NCBI RefSeq assembly: GCF_021653975.1
Contig: NZ_JAJKFK010000009.1
Location: 116,322-180,321, forward strand
DNA length: 64,000 nt
Reading direction: 5' to 3'
From: Amycolatopsis sp. GM8
GTDB taxonomy: Bacteria > Actinomycetota > Actinomycetes > Mycobacteriales > Pseudonocardiaceae
In this document: positions 50,199 through 58,277 of the stretch, in pieces
Layout: each line of letters starts with the position of its first letter
Position numbering within the stretch: position 1 is the stretch's first letter
Translations under genes and position numbers: made by a program
The notes under the pieces: model-generated
Seen by the model: only the letters and a program-made list of their open reading frames with translations
Told to the model about the DNA's origin: nothing
Database searches by the model: none

Positions 50199-50393
50199 GT
50201 GAGTGACGACCAGCCGATCGACTACGAGGCCATTCGTCGGCGTTTCCCTTGGGCCGGTCTGGTCAGCACCGGCGCGCATGATCTTTCGGCCCGTTGTCGG
50301 GAGATCATGGCCGAGGCGCGACGCGATCGCGAGATCGTGGAGCCTCGCTCTCTTGGAGCGCTGGGACGGCGCTTTGCTGATAGGTTCGGGTGA
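50199..50393 (+). CDS. small protein, possibly a former antitoxin, with out-of-frame tail
   Basis: A 64-residue frame from GTG 50199, preceded at 6 nt by TATCCT (leaderless promoter like that of vapB). It encodes SDDQPIDYEAIRRRFPWAG and ends GALGRRFADRFG. The last residues come from the same DNA as the PIN remnant in another frame, suggesting a deletion fused the two. I do not recognise a domain. Confidence 0.5.
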   Translation: MSDDQPIDYEAIRRRFPWAGLVSTGAHDLSARCREIMAEARRDREIVEPRSLGALGRRFADRFG

Positions 50394-50613
50394 CTTCGTG
50401 ATTGTCGATCCCGTGGATAGCGATCGAAGCCGGGCAACTGAACTTGCTCGGCAGCTGGTGACGGGACCGCTCGGTTACGTCGACGGCATCGTCCTTGCCA
50501 TGGCCGAGCGGATGCAGGTCGCGCATATTGCGACTGTCGACTTCAAGTTCCTCGGTATGGCGAGCCCGGTGAGCCGACTTCGACCACTGCGCCGGGTGCT
50601 GCAGGAGAGCTGA
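50353..50613 (+). pseudogene. truncated PIN-domain (VapC-like) toxin remnant
   Basis: The frame encodes the C-terminal half of a PIN domain: GDFVIVDPVDSDRSRATELA, GPLGYVDGIVLAMAER and IATVDFKFLG, with the second and third acidic positions present. The N-terminal half with the first catalytic Asp is missing, and no good start exists. The upstream small gene runs into it out of frame. This is a decayed toxin-antitoxin locus just before moeZ. Confidence 0.7.
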
Positions 50614-50717
50614 TTCGGGCTGGGCGTGCTGTCCACCCCTCGGGAAGAGCTTGCCCCTCCGCCGCGTTGTGGATACTGGACTACGCGACCATGCGAATCG
50701 CGCGAGATGGAGGATCG

Positions 50718-51896
50718 ATGTCAGGCACGCTGCCGCCGCTCGTGGAGCCGGCCGCTGAGCTCACCAAGGACGAGGTGGCCCGGTACAGCCGGCACCTGAT
50801 CATCCCGGATGTCGGGATGGACGGGCAGAAGCGGCTCAAGAACGCGAGAGTGCTGGTCATCGGCGCCGGTGGCCTCGGCAGCCCCGCGCTGCTGTACCTC
50901 GCCGCGGCCGGGGTCGGCACGCTGGGCGTCATCGACTTCGACGTGGTGGACGAGTCGAACCTGCAGCGGCAGATCATCCACGGCCAGTCCGACGTGGGCA
51001 AGCCGAAGGCCGTCTCGGCCAAGGAGTCGATCGCCGAGATCAACCCGCTCGTCGACGTCATCCTGCACACCGAGCAGCTCACCAACGAGAACGCGCTCGA
51101 CATCTTCGCCGGCTACGACCTGATCCTGGACGGCACGGACAACTTCGCCACCCGGTACCTGGTCAACGACGCCGCGGTGCTCATGGACAAGCCGTACGTG
51201 TGGGGTTCGATCTTCCGCTTCGAGGGCCAGGTCAGCGTCTTCTGGGAGAACGCGCCGAACGGCAAGGGCCTCAACTACCGCGACCTCTACCCGGAGGCGC
51301 CGCCGCCGGGGATGGTGCCCTCGTGCGCCGAGGGCGGCGTGCTGGGCGTGCTGTGCGCGTCCATCGGCTCGATCATGGTGACCGAGGCGATCAAGCTGAT
51401 CACCGGTATCGGCGAGCCGCTGCTCGGCCGCCTGATCAGCTACGACGCGCTCGAGATGAAGTATCGCGAGGTCAAGATCCGCAAGGACCCGGAGACCCCG
51501 AAGATCACCGAGCTGATCGACTACGACGCGTTCTGCGGTGTGGTGAGTGACGACGCGGCCACCGCCGCTTCGGGACACACGATCACCCCGGCCGAGCTGA
51601 AGGCCAAGTTCGACGCGGGCGAGGACTTCGAGCTGATCGACGTCCGCGAGCCGCACGAGTACGAGATCGTGAACATCAAGGGCGCCAAGCTGATCCCGAA
51701 GGACCGCATCCTTTCCGGTGAGGCGCTGGCGGAACTGCCGCAGGACAAGCCGATCGTGCTGCACTGCAAGTCGGGTGCGCGTTCGGCGGAGGCGCTGGCC
51801 GCGCTGCACCGCGCGGGCTTCAAGGACGCGACGCACCTCGGCGGCGGCGTGCTGGCCTGGGCGAAGCAGATCGACCAGAGCCTGCCGACGTACTGA
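50718..51896 (+). CDS. moeZ: adenylyltransferase/sulfurtransferase MoeZ
   Basis: A 392-residue fusion of a ThiF/MoeB adenylyltransferase (VLVIGAGGLGSPALLYLAAA, DGTDNFATRYLVND) and a C-terminal rhodanese domain with active Cys in VLHCKSGARS. It activates the C-terminal Gly of small sulfur carriers (MoaD, CysO or ThiS) and loads sulfur for molybdopterin and cysteine synthesis. ATG 50718 follows GGAGG. It equals Rv3206c. Nearby nasA needs molybdopterin, so this enzyme supplies its cofactor. Confidence 0.95.
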   Translation: MSGTLPPLVEPAAELTKDEVARYSRHLIIPDVGMDGQKRLKNARVLVIGAGGLGSPALLYLAAAGVGTLGVIDFDVVDESNLQRQIIHGQSDVGKPKAVSAKESIAEINPLVDVILHTEQLTNENALDIFAGYDLILDGTDNFATRYLVNDAAVLMDKPYVWGSIFRFEGQVSVFWENAPNGKGLNYRDLYPEAPPPGMVPSCAEGGVLGVLCASIGSIMVTEAIKLITGIGEPLLGRLISYDALEMKYREVKIRKDPETPKITELIDYDAFCGVVSDDAATAASGHTITPAELKAKFDAGEDFELIDVREPHEYEIVNIKGAKLIPKDRILSGEALAELPQDKPIVLHCKSGARSAEALAALHRAGFKDATHLGGGVLAWAKQIDQSLPTY

Positions 51897-51897
51897 G

Positions 51898-52392
51898 TCA
51901 GCGGAACGTGTAGTGCCAGAAGGCGGCGAGGTAGTGGCCGCCTTCTGGCAGCCAGATGCCCAGGCAGACCAGGGTGACGGCGAGCGCGGCTGCCGCGACC
52001 CGCACCGGCAGGTTCCGCACGAGCATCCCGGCGACCAGCAGGAATGGCAGTCCCAGCGGTAGCACGGCAGCGGCGCCGAGCCGTCCGGCGTGCAGCGCGT
52101 CCAGCACGCCAGGGATCAGGATGGCGCCCACCGTGCCCGCCACGGTGATGAGCAGCGCCCACAGCAGCCGTCTGACCGCTTTCTCCGACAGCGCGCTCGC
52201 GCCCGGCGTCAGGCAGCCGATCAGGTAGACCAGGCCGAACATCGCGAGCAGCGCGGGCACCGTCAGCACCGGCGCGCTCAGGAACGCCGCCACGACGAAC
52301 AGCCACCCGGCGCTCCCGGCGACGATCATGCCGGCCACCCAGACGGCGGCCAGCTGCCCGACGATCACTCGCATGGCAGGAGAGACTGCCAT
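51898..52392 (-). CDS. five- to six-helix membrane protein, unrecognised
   Basis: A 164-residue hydrophobic protein (LAAVWVAGMIVAGSAGWLFV and further helices) ending HYLAAFWHYTFR. ATG 52392 is used; ATG 52464 upstream is possible but overlaps the neighbour. It is convergent with moeZ with no gap and divergent from the TIGR02569 gene. I see no known domain. Confidence 0.7.
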   Translation of the reverse strand: MAVSPAMRVIVGQLAAVWVAGMIVAGSAGWLFVVAAFLSAPVLTVPALLAMFGLVYLIGCLTPGASALSEKAVRRLLWALLITVAGTVGAILIPGVLDALHAGRLGAAAVLPLGLPFLLVAGMLVRNLPVRVAAAALAVTLVCLGIWLPEGGHYLAAFWHYTFR

Positions 52393-52457
52393 TTCCGCGG
52401 CGGTCTTACCGGGCTTTTGGTCGAGAACGTGCCGGGTGCGGCGGTAGCCTGCAACGC

Positions 52458-53249
52458 GTGTCATCCGGTCCCCCCGTGCCGCAGCGTGTGCTGGACGCGT
52501 TCGGCGCACCGGGCGGACCCGAGCGGCTGCCGGGCAGTTCCGCCTGGCGCTGCGGCGATCTGGTGTTCAAACCCGTGACGGACCGGGCACGCACGGTGTG
52601 GCTGGCCGATGTCCTCGGCCGGATCGTGGTGCCGGACCTGCGGATCGCGCGGCCGGTGCGGGCCACCGACGGCCGCTGGATCATCGGTGGCTGGGCGGCC
52701 AGCCGGTTCCTCGAAGGACAGCGCGAGCACCGGCACGACGAGACGATGCTGGCCGCGCTGAAACTCGCGCAGGCCACCGAAAACCTGCCGCGGCCGGGTT
52801 TTCTCAGCCGCCGCCAAGGGCATGACACGCTCGCCGACCGGATGGCGTGGGGCGAGGCCGAGGTGCCGGTCGAGGAGAGCAAGGGCGGGCGCTGGTTCGA
52901 GGTGCTCGCCGTGGCGCGAAGACCCGTGCGGCTGCCGGACCAGGTCGTCCCCGGCGACCTCTTCGGCGCCGTGCTGTTCGACGGACCGTCCCCACCCGGG
53001 ATCGTCGACTTCGAGCCGTACTACCGTCCCGCCGAATGGGGCGCCGCCGTCGCCGCGGTGGACGCCGTCGCCTGGGGCGGTGCCGATCTGGAATTCCTGC
53101 GACGCTGGTCACATCTGCCGGAATGGTCGCAGCTTCTGTTGCGGGCCGTGCTGTTCCGCCTCGCCGGCAACTCGCTCAACCCCCGCGCCACCGTTTCCGC
53201 GCTCGACGGCCTGCGTACCGCCGCCGCCTGGGTCAGCGAAGTGTTGTGA
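52458..53249 (+). CDS. TIGR02569 family protein (Rv3205c-like)
   Basis: A 263-residue protein of the actinobacterial TIGR02569 family, with a kinase-like fold suggested by SAWRCGDLVFKPV and GIVDFEPYYRPAEWGAA near the expected catalytic and metal positions (related to aminoglycoside phosphotransferases). GTG 52458 is used. Actual kinase activity and substrate are unknown. It ends the Rv3212-Rv3205c-like block. Confidence 0.83.
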   Translation: MSSGPPVPQRVLDAFGAPGGPERLPGSSAWRCGDLVFKPVTDRARTVWLADVLGRIVVPDLRIARPVRATDGRWIIGGWAASRFLEGQREHRHDETMLAALKLAQATENLPRPGFLSRRQGHDTLADRMAWGEAEVPVEESKGGRWFEVLAVARRPVRLPDQVVPGDLFGAVLFDGPSPPGIVDFEPYYRPAEWGAAVAAVDAVAWGGADLEFLRRWSHLPEWSQLLLRAVLFRLAGNSLNPRATVSALDGLRTAAAWVSEVL

Positions 53250-53292
53250 ACAGGGGATTCTCACCGCACGGCACGCCCGAATCGCGAGCAAT

Positions 53293-53329
53293 GTCAAACG
53301 CCTGAAACATTCCGGCGTTTTCAGGTAAC
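53293..53329 (+). promoter_or_regulatory. candidate GlnR site before the nas operon
   Basis: GTCAA-N6-GAAAC (53293-53308) fits one a/b half of the GlnR box, and GTAAC lies at 53325-53329. CCTGAAA/TTTCAGG (53301-53307 with 53319-53325) forms a 7-bp dyad across it. GlnR control of nitrate assimilation is established for Amycolatopsis; the exact register here is imperfect. Confidence 0.55.
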
Positions 53330-53374
53330 ACGCCGTCCTTACCGTCAGAGTCCGTCGAGGTGAGGGAGGTGCGC

Positions 53375-55444
53375 ATGACGCTGACGGCGGATCAGCAGGT
53401 GGCCACGGCCACCCACTGCCCGTACTGCGCGCTGCAGTGCGGGATGACCGTGTCCGGCACCACGATCGCGCCTCGCGAGTTCCCGACCAACGGCGGCGGC
53501 CTGTGTCAGAAGGGCTGGACCTCCGGTGCCCTGCTGACCTCGCCCGCACGCCTGGCGACGCCGCTCGTCCGGGTCGACGGCGAGCTGGTGCCGGCGAGCT
53601 GGGACGACGCGCTCGACCTGGTCGCCCGGCGGCTCACCGAAATCCAGGCACGGCACGGAAAAGACGCGGCCGCGATGTTCGGCGGCGGTGGCCTGACGAA
53701 CGAGAAGTCTTACCTGCTCGGGAAATTCGCGCGGGTGGCGCTCGGCACGTCGCAGGTGGACTACAACGGCCGGTTCTGCATGTCCTCCGCGGCCGCCGCC
53801 GGGAACAAGGCGTTCGGGCTCGACCGTGGCCTGCCGTTCCCGCTCACCGATCTGGCCGGTGCGGACGCGGTGCTGCTCGTCGGCGCCAACCCGGCCGAGA
53901 CGATGCCGCCGTTCATGCAGCACCTGCGGCCGGTGTCGGAGGTCGGCGGCCTGGTCGTGGTGGACCCGCGCCGGACCCCGACGGCCGAGCAGGGAAACCT
54001 GCATCTCGCTCCCGCGCCGGGCACGGATCTCGCGCTGGCACTGGGAATCCTGCACGCCGTCGTCGCCGACGGGTATCTCGAATCGTCCTATCTGGACGAG
54101 CGGACCCGCGGTTTCGAGGCGGTGTGGCGGATCGTCGCGCGCTGGTGGCCGGAACGGGTCGAGCGGGTCACCGGGGTCCCCGCCGCTGATCAGCGGCGGG
54201 TCGCCGAACGACTGGCGAAGGCCCGCAACGCGTACATCCTCACCGCGCGCGGCGCCGAGCAGCATGCGAGCGGGTCCGACACGGTCAGTGCGTGGATCAA
54301 TCTCGCGCTGGCACTGGGACTTCCCGGCCGCGCGGGGTCCGGCTACGGCTGCCTGACCGGTCAGGGCAACGGGCAGGGCGGTCGTGAGCACGGGCAGAAA
54401 GCCGACCAGCTGCCGGGTTACCGCAAGATCGACGACCCGGCCGCCCGTGAGTACGTCGCGAAGGTGTGGGGAGTCCCGGCTTCGTCGCTGCCCGGGCCCG
54501 GGAGGTCGGCGTACGAGCTGCTCGACGCGCTGGGCACCGAGACCGGGCCGAAGGCGCTCATGGTGTTCGGCAGCAACGTGGTCGTTTCCGCGCCGCGATC
54601 GGCGCACGTGGCCGAGCGACTGTCCGCTTTGGACTTCCTGGTGGTCGCGGATCTCGTGTTGTCGGAGACCGCCGCGCTCGCCGATGTCGTGCTTCCGGTC
54701 ACGCAGTGGGCCGAGGAGAGCGGCACGATGACGAACCTGGAAGGCCGGATTCTGTTGCGGCAGCGGGCGATCGATCCACCGGCGGGTGTGCGCACCGACC
54801 TCCAGGTCCTCAATGGACTCGCCAGCCGGCTCGGCCAGCCGGCGCACCGGTTTCCCGTCGACGCCGAGGCCGTGTTCACCGAGCTGCGCGAGGCCTCGAG
54901 GGGCGGTCTTGCGGACTACTCCGGCATCACCTACGACCGGCTGCGCGCGGGTGAAGCGTTGTACTGGCCGGTGCCGCGGGAAGATCACGACGGCACCCCA
55001 CGGGTGTTCCTCGACCGGTTCGCGCATCCTGACGGGCTCGCGCGGTTCGTACCGGTCGATCACCGCGGGCCCGCCGAGCCGACCGACGACGAGTTTCCCT
55101 TGCAGCTCACCACGGGCCGGGTGCTGCAGCACTACCAGTCGGGCGCGCAGACCCGGCTGGTCGCGGAGCTGAACGAAGCCGTCCCGGAGGCGTACGTCGA
55201 GGTGCATCCCGATACCGCCGCCCGATTCGGTGTCAGTGAAGGAGATTGGGCGAACCTGAGGTCCCGGCGGGGCGAGATGACCGCGCGCGTGCGATGCGTG
55301 CCCTCGATGCGGACGGACCTGGTGTTCCTGCCGTTCCACTTCGCGGGCGCCCAGCGGGCGAACCTGCTGACCAACCCCGCGCTCGATCCGACGAGCCGGA
55401 TGCCCGAGTTCAAGGTGTGCGCCGTGGCGCTGGAGGCCGCATGA
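53375..55444 (+). CDS. nasA: assimilatory nitrate reductase catalytic subunit
   Basis: Molybdopterin enzyme of 689 residues reducing nitrate to nitrite in the cytosol. The N-terminal [4Fe-4S] cluster ligands are C15-x2-C18-x3-C22-x21-C44 (HCPYCALQCGM and GGLCQKGW). Molybdopterin-binding segments LLVGANPAETMPPFM and FPLQLTTGRVLQHYQ follow, and the C-terminal domain ends RMPEFKVCAV. ATG 53375 follows GGGAGG. It overlaps nasC. First gene of the seven-gene nas operon. Confidence 0.95.
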   Translation: MTLTADQQVATATHCPYCALQCGMTVSGTTIAPREFPTNGGGLCQKGWTSGALLTSPARLATPLVRVDGELVPASWDDALDLVARRLTEIQARHGKDAAAMFGGGGLTNEKSYLLGKFARVALGTSQVDYNGRFCMSSAAAAGNKAFGLDRGLPFPLTDLAGADAVLLVGANPAETMPPFMQHLRPVSEVGGLVVVDPRRTPTAEQGNLHLAPAPGTDLALALGILHAVVADGYLESSYLDERTRGFEAVWRIVARWWPERVERVTGVPAADQRRVAERLAKARNAYILTARGAEQHASGSDTVSAWINLALALGLPGRAGSGYGCLTGQGNGQGGREHGQKADQLPGYRKIDDPAAREYVAKVWGVPASSLPGPGRSAYELLDALGTETGPKALMVFGSNVVVSAPRSAHVAERLSALDFLVVADLVLSETAALADVVLPVTQWAEESGTMTNLEGRILLRQRAIDPPAGVRTDLQVLNGLASRLGQPAHRFPVDAEAVFTELREASRGGLADYSGITYDRLRAGEALYWPVPREDHDGTPRVFLDRFAHPDGLARFVPVDHRGPAEPTDDEFPLQLTTGRVLQHYQSGAQTRLVAELNEAVPEAYVEVHPDTAARFGVSEGDWANLRSRRGEMTARVRCVPSMRTDLVFLPFHFAGAQRANLLTNPALDPTSRMPEFKVCAVALEAA

Positions 55445-56886
55445 GCCCGCGGAAGATCGTCGTGCTCGGGTACGGCATGGCGGGCGCGCGGCTGGCGGAC
55501 GAGATCCGCCGGCGCGACCCGGACGGCACCGGCATCGCGCTGACCGTCATCGGTGCGGAACCGCATCACGCCTACAACCGGGTGCTGCTGTCCGCGGTCA
55601 TCGGCGGGACGATGCAGCCGGATCTGGTGCGCCTGCACGATCCCGGTTGGGCGGACGAACATCACGTCGACCTCCGGACCGGTGTCGCCGCGACGGACAT
55701 CGACCGGGACCGCCGCGTCGTCACACTCGACGACGGGTCCGAAGTGGACTATGACGCGCTCGTGATCGCCTTGGGCAGCAAGCCCTGGCTGCCGCCGGTC
55801 GAGGATCTGACCGGCGAGGACGGCCTGCCCGCGCCCGGTGTGGTCACCTTCCGCACGCTCGAAGACTGCGAACGCATTCTCGCCGTGGCGAAAGCGGGTG
55901 CGCCGGTCGCCGTGCTCGGCGGCGGGTTGCTCGGGCTGGAGGCAGCACGCGGCCTGGCCGGTAACGGAAACCTCGTGACCGTCGTCCATCCGGCCGGGCA
56001 CGTGATGGAGCGCCAGCTGGACCCCGGTGCCGGCCGCGTGCTCGCCAGAATCCTTGGCACGCATGGCATCGACTTCCGGCTGAACGCGAGCGCGGCCCGG
56101 TATCTGCCGGGCGGCGGACTCAAGCTCGACGACGGCAGCAAGGTCGCCGCCGATCTCGTCGTGGTCTCCGCGGGAGTCCGTGCGGAGACCGAACTGGCCC
56201 GGCGTGCCGGGCTGACCGTCGATCGCGGCATCGTCGTGGACGACACGCTACGCACCAGTGACGGGAGGATCTCCGCGATCGGGGACTGCGCCCAGCATCC
56301 CGACGCCGTGTCCGGGCTGGTGGAACCCGCGTGGCAGCAGGCCGCGATCCTGGCCGACCTGCTCACCGGCACCCGGGTTTCCGCCCGCTACAAGGGAACC
56401 CGGGTCGTCACGAAACTCAAGGCGCGTGGGGTCGACCTCACCGCGCTCGGCGACCCGCACACCGATGTGCACGATCCGGATGCCGAAGTCCTGTCCCTGA
56501 CCGACCCGACCGGCGGCCGTTATACGAAACTCGTGATCCGCGAAGACCGCGTCACCGGAGCGATCCTCCTCGGCGCACCCGACGCGGCCGCCACCATCAC
56601 CCAGCTCTACGACCGCGGGCTGCCCGTTCCCGCGGACCGCCTTGCCGTCCTGCTCGGCCGTGCGCTGCCTTCGGGCGTGCCGGCCGCGGCCGGGCCGGCC
56701 GACCTGCCCGCCTCCGCCGTGGTGTGCCGCTGCAACTCGGTGACCAAGGGGCGGCTGGTCGAAGCCTTCCGGGCCGGGGCGACCGAGGTGGCCGAGCTGG
56801 CCTCGGCGACCAGGGCGACCACCGGCTGCGGCAGCTGCCGCGACACGGTCAGCGGCATTGCCGACTGGCTCGCGACCACTTCCTGA
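55441..56886 (+). CDS. nasC: nitrate reductase electron-transfer subunit (FAD, [2Fe-2S])
   Basis: A 481-residue NAD(P)H/FAD oxidoreductase feeding electrons to NasA. The dinucleotide-binding sites VVLGYGMAGARLADEI and VAVLGGGLLGLEAARGL are clear, and a C-terminal BFD-type [2Fe-2S] domain has C429-x-C431 and C463-x2-C466. ATG 55441 overlaps nasA. The N-terminal half resembles the start of nasB, consistent with shared ancestry. Confidence 0.93.
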   Translation: MSPRKIVVLGYGMAGARLADEIRRRDPDGTGIALTVIGAEPHHAYNRVLLSAVIGGTMQPDLVRLHDPGWADEHHVDLRTGVAATDIDRDRRVVTLDDGSEVDYDALVIALGSKPWLPPVEDLTGEDGLPAPGVVTFRTLEDCERILAVAKAGAPVAVLGGGLLGLEAARGLAGNGNLVTVVHPAGHVMERQLDPGAGRVLARILGTHGIDFRLNASAARYLPGGGLKLDDGSKVAADLVVVSAGVRAETELARRAGLTVDRGIVVDDTLRTSDGRISAIGDCAQHPDAVSGLVEPAWQQAAILADLLTGTRVSARYKGTRVVTKLKARGVDLTALGDPHTDVHDPDAEVLSLTDPTGGRYTKLVIREDRVTGAILLGAPDAAATITQLYDRGLPVPADRLAVLLGRALPSGVPAAAGPADLPASAVVCRCNSVTKGRLVEAFRAGATEVAELASATRATTGCGSCRDTVSGIADWLATTS

Positions 56887-56898
56887 CAGGAGCGACAC

Positions 56899-58266
56899 AT
56901 GACCACCGAAACTCACGCCCGCGGCGGCCGCTGGATCGAGCACTGGGATCCGGAGGACGAGTCCTTCTGGCAGGCCACCGGGAAGAAGATCGCGAACCGG
57001 AACCTGTGGTTCTCGATCCTCACCGAGCACATCGGGTTCTCGATGTGGTCGCTGATGTCGGTGCTGGTGCTGTTCATGGGCCCGGCGTACCACATTTCCG
57101 TCAGCGACAAGTTCCTGCTCACCTCGGCCGCGACGTTCGTCGGCTCGTTCGTGCGGATCCCGTACACGTTCGCGGTGGCCAGGTTCGGCGGTCGCAATTG
57201 GACGGTCATCAGCGCAATGCTGCTGCTGATCCCGACGATCACCGCGGCCTTCGTGATGAAGCCCGGCACGTCGTTCGGCGTGTTCCTGCTGCTGTCGGTC
57301 CTTTGTGGATTCGGCGGCGGGAACTTCGCCTCCTCGATGTCGAACATCAACACGTTCTTCCCGGAGAAGGCCAAGGGCATGGCGCTCGGCCTCAACGCCG
57401 GTGGCGGCAACCTCGGCGTCGCCGTCGTGCAGCTCGTCGGGCTGGCGATCATCGCGGGCGCAGGCACTGCGGCGCCGCGGATCATCCTCGCCGTCTACAT
57501 CCCGCTGATCGTGATCGCGGCGGTGTGTGCGGCGCTGTTCATGGACAACATCGCGTCGGTGCGCAACGACCGCAAGGGTATGCGCGAGGTCATGAAGGAC
57601 GCGCACACGTGGGTGATGTCCTTCCTCTACATCGGCACCTTCGGTTCGTTCATCGGCTACAGCTTCGCGTTCGGGCTGGTGCTGCAGAACGAGTTCGGCC
57701 GCACCCCCCTGCAGGCCGCGTACGTGACGTTCCTGGGGCCGCTGCTCGGTTCGCTGTCCCGGCCGGTCGGTGGCTGGCTCGCGGACCGGATCGGTGGCGG
57801 CCGGGTCACGTTCTGGAACTTCGTCGGGATGGCCGTGATGACCGCCCTGCTGATCGTGGCGTCGAACATGAGCTCGCTCGCCCTGTACACGACCGCGTTC
57901 ATCGTGCTCTTCGTACTCACCGGCATCGGCAACGGCTCGACGTACAAGATGATCCCGGCCATCTTCAAGGCCAAGGCGAAGGCCGCCATCGCGGCGGGCG
58001 CGGACGAGGCGGCCGAGCTGCTCAGGGCGCGCAAGCTGTCCGGCGCCCTGATCGGGCTGGCCGGTGCGATCGGCGCACTGGGTGGTGTGCTGATCAACGT
58101 CGCGTTCCGGCAGTCGTTCGCGGCGGTCAAGAGCGGGACCCCGGCCTGTATCGGGTTCCTGGCGTTCTATGCCGCGTGTTTCGTCGTGACCTGGGTCGTT
58201 TACCTGCGCAAGTCCGCCGCTCCGGTGAGCGAGAAAGGGCTCGCGCTGGCCGGGTCCCAGGTTTGA
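56899..58266 (+). CDS. nasK: nitrate/nitrite transporter (NNP family)
   Basis: A 455-residue MFS nitrate/nitrite transporter with about 12 membrane segments. The NNP signature appears as FGGGNFASSMSNINTFFP followed by KAKGMALGLNAGGGNLGVA. ATG 56899 follows AGGAG, 12 bp after nasC. It brings nitrate in or exports nitrite for the surrounding reductases. Confidence 0.95.
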   Translation: MTTETHARGGRWIEHWDPEDESFWQATGKKIANRNLWFSILTEHIGFSMWSLMSVLVLFMGPAYHISVSDKFLLTSAATFVGSFVRIPYTFAVARFGGRNWTVISAMLLLIPTITAAFVMKPGTSFGVFLLLSVLCGFGGGNFASSMSNINTFFPEKAKGMALGLNAGGGNLGVAVVQLVGLAIIAGAGTAAPRIILAVYIPLIVIAAVCAALFMDNIASVRNDRKGMREVMKDAHTWVMSFLYIGTFGSFIGYSFAFGLVLQNEFGRTPLQAAYVTFLGPLLGSLSRPVGGWLADRIGGGRVTFWNFVGMAVMTALLIVASNMSSLALYTTAFIVLFVLTGIGNGSTYKMIPAIFKAKAKAAIAAGADEAAELLRARKLSGALIGLAGAIGALGGVLINVAFRQSFAAVKSGTPACIGFLAFYAACFVVTWVVYLRKSAAPVSEKGLALAGSQV

Positions 58267-58277
58267 GGGAGGAAGAG

